Assembly (NCBI GenBank): GCA_964415175.1
Contig: CAYPYG010000047.1
Location: 1 to 9,497 of the forward strand
DNA from: UBA2231 sp964415175
GTDB lineage: Bacteria; Elusimicrobiota; Elusimicrobia; Elusimicrobiales; UBA9959
Length of the DNA stretch: 9,497 nt
Reading direction: 5' to 3'
A model generated the notes under the pieces. The model worked only from the letters and a program-made list of their open reading frames with translations. It was not told where the DNA came from and made no database searches. How positions within the stretch are numbered: position 1 is the stretch's first letter; each line of letters starts with the position of its first letter. Below are positions 6,201 to 9,497 of this stretch, one piece after another. The translations under genes and the position numbers were made by a program.

Positions 6201-9200
6201 ACGCCAGTTACGACCACTGGGGCAACCGCGAGGAATTCAGGTCCCGCGAGCTGCTCTCCGACGGCACCGCGCCGCGCACGGAGCTTCTCTGGAACCTCGG
6301 GGACGAGGTGGTATATTGCGGCGATACGCCGTGCCTGGGCCCGTCCGACAAACTGGTCCTGGACGCTTCGGACCAGGTCTCCGGCGGGGTTTCCTCCGGC
6401 GTGGATTTCATTGCCCTGCTCATCGACGTCCCCCCGGAGAACTGCGGTAGATTCGAGGTATTAGATCCGCAGGCCCCGTTGGGCACCTGCCTCAATCCGG
6501 TCTATACCGGGCCGTTCAGCATGCCCCCCGGACCGCACACGCTGTACTATTTCAGCGTGGACAAGACCGGCAACTTCGAGCTCGCGAACTCTACCCCGGT
6601 CTTCGTGGACGATATACCGCCGGTAGTGACGCTCCTCGCGGACGGCGTGGAAGTGCCCGACGGGGGAGAGTCATTCCTCGTGGCGGGGGCGTCCATAACG
6701 CTGGCGGCTTTCGACCCTGTTGACGACGATTTTGCTTCCGGCATTTACGAGGCGGAATACCTGATAGACGTAACCTTCGACAGCTGTCCGCCGGAGGAGG
6801 AAGGCGACGGTGAGGAAGGCGAAGGCGGCGAAGAAGGGGAGGGCGAGGACGAAGAAGATGACGGCCCGCGCGGCACCTGCGGCAATTCGGGCTATGAAGG
6901 CCCGTTCACGCTGACGCCCGGCACGCATACCGTCTATTACCTGGCCCATGACATGGTGATGAACGCCTCGGCGGTTAGGACTGCCTACTTCACGGTCACG
7001 CCTTCGTCGGGCGAGGCGGCGGCTTCCATCACGCCCTCTTCCGGTCCGATAGGCCTGCCGTTCACAATAACGGGCGAAGGCTTCGGTACTTACTCTGCGG
7101 GCACTACGCTGGCGCTGATAGGCGGGGCCACCGCGCCGCTGACTTTGTGGACGGATACGCAGATAAAGGGCACGGTGCCGGGTTCGCTGGCGGCGGGGGA
7201 ATACCCGGTCGTCGTGATGCGCGGGAGCGAACTGCTGGCCGAGACCTCTTCGTTCACCGTGGTCGTGCCGGCCCTGGCCGATATAACGCCTTCGTCGGGA
7301 CCTATCGGCCTGCCTTTCGCGCTGACTGGGTCCGGCTTCGGCAATTACGTGGCCAATTATACCCGTGTACTTATCGGTGGTACCACCTGCCCGCTGACGC
7401 TGTGGACTGACACGCAGATTAAAGGCACGGTGCCGGGCACCATAGAGCCGGGCACGCATGAAGTCGTGGTAGAACGGCAGCTCAATGGGGGTCTGACTGT
7501 TTCGCAGCCGCTGACTTTTACGTTGACCGTACCCGACCTGACCGCAGTTGTGCCTTCATCCGGCCCTATCGGCCTGCCTTTCGCGCTGACGGGAGCAGGT
7601 TTCGGCAATTACGTGGCCAATTACACGCGGGTGCTCATCGGCGGGACCACCTGCCCGCTGACGCTGTGGACCGATACGCAGATCAAAGGGACCATTCCTG
7701 GAACTATCGCTCCCGGTATGCATGAAGTGCTGGTCGAGCGTGAACTAAATGGCGGGCTGGTCCGGTCGGCGACCGTCATGTTCGACCTGCGGAACATGGA
7801 GGCGGACTGGATAGCGCCTTCTTCCGGGCCTATAGGCATGCCGTTTACCATAGCGGGCTCCGGTTTCGGCAACTATGTCGCCAATTACACTACGGTGCTC
7901 ATGGGCGGGACCACCTGCCCGCTTACCTTGTGGAGCGATACGCAGATAAAGGGCACTGTCCCCGGCGGGCTGGCGACCGGCCAGTATCCCGTCCTGGTGG
8001 AGCGTCGGACGGCCGACGGCGGCGTTATGCGCAGCCCGGAGATGTCCTTCACCGTGCTGGCGGTGGACGCGGCCAGCATGACGCCGGTAGCCGGACCCAT
8101 AGGTATTCCTTTTACGATCCATGGCGCGGGCTTCGGTAATTATTCGGCCGGTTGGACGCGGGTGCTTATCGGCGGGACCACGGCACCGCTCACTTTGTGG
8201 AGCGACACGCAGATCAAGGGCACGGTGCCGGGCGTCCTGGCAGCGGGCCCGCACGAGGTCATAGTCGAGCGCGAGCTCAACGGCGGGCTGATACGCTCTT
8301 CGGCGCTGAACTTCGATGTTACGCTGCCGACGGCGCAGTTGATAACCCCTTCGTCGGGGCCTATCGGCCTGCCATTCGTGCTGGACGGGACCGGGTTCGG
8401 TAATTACGTGGCCAATTATACGCGTGTGCTAATAGGCGGGACCACCTGCCCGCTTACCTTGTGGACCGATACGCAGATCAGAGGCACGGTGCCAGGGACC
8501 ATAGAACCCGGCGCGCATGAAGTGATAGTGCAGCGTCAGCTCAATGGCGGGCTGGTCGGCTCGCAGCCTTTGCCCTTCACGTTGACCGTACCGGCCCTGG
8601 CGGCGATAACGCCGTCTTCGGGACCTATCGGCCTGCCGTTCACGCTGACAGGCTCCGGGTTCGGCAACTATGTCGCCAATAACGCGAAGGTGCTTATAGG
8701 CGGAACCACGGCCCCGCTTACCTTGTGGACGGACGGTCAGATAAAGGGCACCATCCCCGGCACAATAGAGCCCGGCATGCATGAAGTGCTGGTCGAGCGC
8801 GCCTTCAATGGCGGCGTCGCGCATTCGCAACCTTTGCCCTTCACGCTGGCCGACCCGGTGCTGGAAGGGGTATCGCCGTCACCGGCGGCGGTGCTCGCGC
8901 CGTTCACGCTGACCGGCTACAACTTCGGCAATTACGCGGCCGGCAAATCCGAGACGCTCATCGGCGGCACAACTGCGCAGCTCACCCTCTGGACCGACAC
9001 ACAGATAAAGGGCAAGCTGCCGGCGCTGGGCGAAGGCGACTATCCCGTGCTGGTGCGGCGCAGCTTCAACGGCGGCGTGTCGCAGTCGGCGCCCTCCACC
9101 ATGACGATAGTGGAGCCGTCGGTATCGAGCATGACGCCGGTATCCGGCCAGCCCGGCGGCGGTTTCAGCGTCTTCGGCGCTTTCTTCGGGCCTTATGACG

Positions 9201-9497
9201 CCGCCATAGCGCGGGTGCTCATCGGCGGCCTGCCTGGTTCCTTGAGCCTGTGGACCGACGGCCGGATAAACGGCGTAGTTCCGGCCGAACTGGGCGTGGG
9301 CACGCATACGGTGATAGTATCGCGCGGCCAGTACCAGGCTGATCCGCTGGAATTCTACGTGCCCGAAGGCGGGGGCTATAGTCCCGCCTCGTTCATGGCC
9401 CCGCTGTCGCCGTCGGCCGCGTTCCGGCTGGGCGAGGTATACGTCTATCCCAACCCCGCCAAGGGCGGCGTTGTCCCCGTGTTCCACCTGGAATTCG
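3257..9497 (+). CDS. Giant exported NlpC/P60 peptidase with OmpL47-like and IPT/TIG stalk (3' end outside window)
   Basis: Open for 2080 codons to the right edge without stop or frameshift; I followed the frame along the whole stretch. Order by residue: signal peptide 1-19 (cut after LYA); EF-hand-like loops 79-90 and 139-150 (DVNKDNKVDNYE); NlpC/P60 core with GIDCSGFVQ (Cys160) and SGGHVLIF (His212); Ig-like domain about 296-391; a second probable beta-sandwich to about 512; an unrecognised region with calcium loop 721-732; ZU5-like module about 776-885 ending SLSPFGIMVPL; OmpL47-like repeats from 890, 1004 and 1120; nine IPT/TIG repeats from 1258; and the start of a FlgD-like or sorting-type domain (YVYPNPAKGG near 2062). 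The enzyme is thus at the N-terminal end of a long stalk probably held at the envelope by its C-terminus. Likely role: cutting peptidoglycan or other peptide bonds at or beyond the cell surface; substrate unknown. It begins by ATGA overlap with the NHL gene. N-terminal Cys50, Cys89, Cys101 and Cys104 are absent from copy A. The extra length compared with copy A is the most striking difference. Confidence 0.9.
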   Translation, partial: MRLILVVITIWGFSPSLYARTRQNVLDSAVVYASHPWSPSSNNILDLTSCEVEFINGDYVAITTPTPNGIDDRRELPFDSNDDGIKDTCDVSDRNWPFEVCSTCTYHGEAYAFGMDHSVTTFAAYLATRIAGSRQVDVDVNKDNKVDNYELFARITGIDCSGFVQQVYGLPRRPVPYPPGTEKYNVTALKGISRPVSLGDLKPGDIFASGGHVLIFERWEEKHQTAHVRHAVPYTYSGNVHKRRVIDEIVAVSSDSTGGIRIFNANVGYPVLHSARSAFPQFAWTSPAYVHPHPLMAPLNQIIELEVVSKSGVMPSSVMLVLDDHLVNATTVYAGMEGFSVTSSSADGRVTVRYAVPSDRLLAQGMHTVTAYASNVLDLRDSSRLEFQVIDTNDLPLIAWEDAGPLPFMTGGLRGSNTPATAHWLHTERVVFRSSASAAPLTDFVIYEDDTMTTELYRRNFVPGTLSADISDALTGFADKTGYYALLRDELGHTTTMYFHLDKVGPVIEPIGVARLNDAGNGLLCDATGQAVDAMSGLGTEVMNVPIGIPVEYDGPTYPPGAGTTDFSFPEIPSYMSLAVFDRAGWPGVYNFKTISSHTILEASNFSSSGIGGSVGAILKTATFKTGGRMPQLGKWQYFADPPTGMRVELWAETNDEALLDPGIPIQYTYLRTGTTRLFEATGTYSQTQSATFNLPMKQELELVVRTYGNTNTGTIMSGKDTDGDDIPDTWDPVAYGPDSFYLVANGQASASALDLGTVYHFYQWLPVGDIQRLEAGPVSLDIRGVTRPGVITVDTARRTLSQPDYKMAGDDTVYEIKTNAVFSGPMTLYMGFKRPSHTDRQSTSPVIMHCPAGPDACERLHTTSDGFTAKATLTSLSPFGIMVPLDDVTAPRTEFALVGEKQYSEDQLWVTPETYVDLTADDRANIGDVSGVAGTYALVDHEPTPECLAATYDPAAPAGTCANPRYGGIFPVPEGAHTVYYASYDHWGNREEFRSRELLSDGTAPRTELLWNLGDEVVYCGDTPCLGPSDKLVLDASDQVSGGVSSGVDFIALLIDVPPENCGRFEVLDPQAPLGTCLNPVYTGPFSMPPGPHTLYYFSVDKTGNFELANSTPVFVDDIPPVVTLLADGVEVPDGGESFLVAGASITLAAFDPVDDDFASGIYEAEYLIDVTFDSCPPEEEGDGEEGEGGEEGEGEDEEDDGPRGTCGNSGYEGPFTLTPGTHTVYYLAHDMVMNASAVRTAYFTVTPSSGEAAASITPSSGPIGLPFTITGEGFGTYSAGTTLALIGGATAPLTLWTDTQIKGTVPGSLAAGEYPVVVMRGSELLAETSSFTVVVPALADITPSSGPIGLPFALTGSGFGNYVANYTRVLIGGTTCPLTLWTDTQIKGTVPGTIEPGTHEVVVERQLNGGLTVSQPLTFTLTVPDLTAVVPSSGPIGLPFALTGAGFGNYVANYTRVLIGGTTCPLTLWTDTQIKGTIPGTIAPGMHEVLVERELNGGLVRSATVMFDLRNMEADWIAPSSGPIGMPFTIAGSGFGNYVANYTTVLMGGTTCPLTLWSDTQIKGTVPGGLATGQYPVLVERRTADGGVMRSPEMSFTVLAVDAASMTPVAGPIGIPFTIHGAGFGNYSAGWTRVLIGGTTAPLTLWSDTQIKGTVPGVLAAGPHEVIVERELNGGLIRSSALNFDVTLPTAQLITPSSGPIGLPFVLDGTGFGNYVANYTRVLIGGTTCPLTLWTDTQIRGTVPGTIEPGAHEVIVQRQLNGGLVGSQPLPFTLTVPALAAITPSSGPIGLPFTLTGSGFGNYVANNAKVLIGGTTAPLTLWTDGQIKGTIPGTIEPGMHEVLVERAFNGGVAHSQPLPFTLADPVLEGVSPSPAAVLAPFTLTGYNFGNYAAGKSETLIGGTTAQLTLWTDTQIKGKLPALGEGDYPVLVRRSFNGGVSQSAPSTMTIVEPSVSSMTPVSGQPGGGFSVFGAFFGPYDAAIARVLIGGLPGSLSLWTDGRINGVVPAELGVGTHTVIVSRGQYQADPLEFYVPEGGGYSPASFMAPLSPSAAFRLGEVYVYPNPAKGGVVPVFHLEF
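3491..3526 (+). other. First EF-hand-like loop in giant peptidase
   Basis: Encodes DSNDDGIKDTCD (residues 79-90), with acidic or Asn ligands at positions 1, 3, 5, 9 and 12. Matches the loop at 1292-1327 in position and ligand pattern. Confidence 0.55.
3671..3706 (+). other. Second EF-hand-like loop in giant peptidase
   Basis: Encodes DVNKDNKVDNYE (residues 139-150): D, N, D, D and a final Glu at positions 1, 3, 5, 9 and 12, just 10 residues before the catalytic Cys160. Copy A has DLNMDKIVDSPL at the matching place and lacks the final acidic ligand, so calcium binding here may differ between the copies. Confidence 0.55.
3890..4184 (+). repeat. Perfect homology arm 2 (copy B)
   Basis: Identical to 1691-1985. 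Begins at the catalytic His212 codon of the giant peptidase. Confidence 0.88.
5417..5452 (+). other. DxDxDxxxD calcium loop
   Basis: Encodes DTDGDDIPDTWD (residues 721-732), a typical calcium loop of the thrombospondin type 3 or bacterial TSP3 kind. It sits between an unrecognised beta-rich region and the ZU5-like module, probably as a rigid calcium-held linker. Confidence 0.65.
5924..6997 (+). repeat. Three OmpL47-like repeats
   Basis: Units at 5924-6265, 6266-6613 and 6614-6997. The first two begin TAPRTE, the third IPPVVT. Each carries a segment resembling LTADD or LDASD followed by SGV-type residues, then a stretch of the type EGAHTVYYASYD or PGTHTVYYLAHD, the usual signature of this Ig-like repeat in very large surface proteins. 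Each unit has two cysteines enclosing an insert of 13, 14 and 30 residues before the GPF or GIF strand. The second has a further close pair (YCGDTPC). Confidence 0.7.
6794..6862 (+). other. Acidic low-complexity insert
   Basis: Encodes 23 consecutive residues that are only Glu, Asp or Gly (residues 1180-1202), within the cysteine-bracketed loop of the third OmpL47-like repeat. GAG/GAA/GGC codon mixing keeps the DNA from being a simple short tandem repeat. It may bind divalent cations or be a flexible loop. Confidence 0.85.
7028..9372 (+). repeat. Nine tandem IPT/TIG repeats
   Basis: Unit starts: 7028, 7283, 7547, 7811, 8078, 8342, 8606, 8870 and 9131. Most units are exactly 264 bases (88 residues); 255, 261 and 267 also occur and the last is shorter. 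Consensus segments are ITPSSGPIGLPFTLTG, GFGNYVANYTRVLIGG, TTCPLTLWTDTQIKGTVPG and a HEVLVERQLNGGL-like strand. IPT/TIG domains are Ig-like and build stalks or binding arrays in surface proteins. Units 2, 3, 4 and 6 have Cys before PLTLW; units 1, 5 and 7 have Ala, unit 8 has Ala before QLTLW, and unit 9 is the most divergent. Protein similarity is high while synonymous positions vary, so most units are not very recent copies. Confidence 0.88.
9380..9497 (+). other. Start of FlgD-like or sorting-type C-terminal domain
   Basis: A linker rich in Ser, Pro and Ala leads to GEVYVYPNPAKGG and then PVFHLEF at the window edge. YPNPA-type motifs open the C-terminal FlgD-like Ig or type IX-like sorting domains of large secreted proteins in several phyla. 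About 60-80 further residues are expected outside the window. It probably serves for secretion or anchoring; the copy A peptidase lacks it. Confidence 0.55.

Noticed and set aside
7028..9372. CRISPR array or non-coding satellite
   Set aside because: The 264-base units are in frame, code for IPT/TIG domains and differ mostly at synonymous positions; there is no short repeat and spacer pattern.
9491..9496. EcoRI site at the right edge as a sign of a cloned insert
   Set aside because: GAATTC also occurs inside the window and the left edge has none, so the position is likely chance.

Overview
The window holds two tandem copies of a two-gene operon, all on the + strand, encoding exported proteins. 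Gene 1 is a secreted NHL-repeat protein of about 316 residues. Gene 2 overlaps it by an ATGA and encodes an exported NlpC/P60-type cysteine peptidase. In copy A (1 to about 2161) gene 2 is short and stops at 2164. In copy B (from 2188) gene 2 is open from 3257 to the right edge: at least 2080 codons without a stop.

Layout: leader 1-119; NHL protein A 120-1070; short NlpC/P60 protein A 1067-2164; sigma70-like promoter 2161-2189, overlapping that stop codon; leader 2190-2306; NHL protein B 2307-3260; giant NlpC/P60 protein B 3257-9497 (C-terminus outside the window). The giant protein reads, N to C: signal peptide, EF-hand-like loops, NlpC/P60 domain, an Ig-like domain, a second probable beta-sandwich, an unrecognised region with a DxDxDxxxD calcium loop, a ZU5-like module, three OmpL47-like repeats with cysteine-bracketed inserts, nine IPT/TIG repeats of about 88 residues, and the first residues of a FlgD-like or sorting-type C-terminal domain (YVYPNPAKGG). 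No terminator, tRNA, rRNA, insertion sequence or CRISPR array was seen, and no gap without a gene exceeds 150 bases.

The most interesting signal is the pattern of identity between the copies. The first 385 bases (promoter-proximal leader, signal peptide, first NHL repeat) are identical, and so are 295 bases after the catalytic histidine. Between these two identical tracts the sequence is strongly diverged and more AT-rich, most of all in the C-terminal part of gene 1 and the N-terminal part of gene 2. The variable part therefore straddles the gene-gene junction and is flanked by perfect homology arms. That is what a gene-conversion cassette, or a pair of interacting partners that diversify together, would look like. 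A metagenome assembly joining strain variants must be excluded first.

Organism: a Gram-negative-type bacterium with very large secreted multi-domain proteins. OmpL47 and ZU5-like modules, IPT arrays and a YVYPNPAKGG C-terminal module together resemble proteins I associate with Elusimicrobiota and related uncultured lineages. This is inference from domain style; no phylogenetic marker gene is present.

How the genes may work together (inference): both products are exported and co-translated. Gene 2 is probably a cell-wall or peptide-bond hydrolase. In copy B it sits at the far end of a long stalk; in copy A it lacks stalk and C-terminal module and could be free or periplasmic. Gene 1 may be a partner, chaperone or inhibitor of the enzyme made with it.
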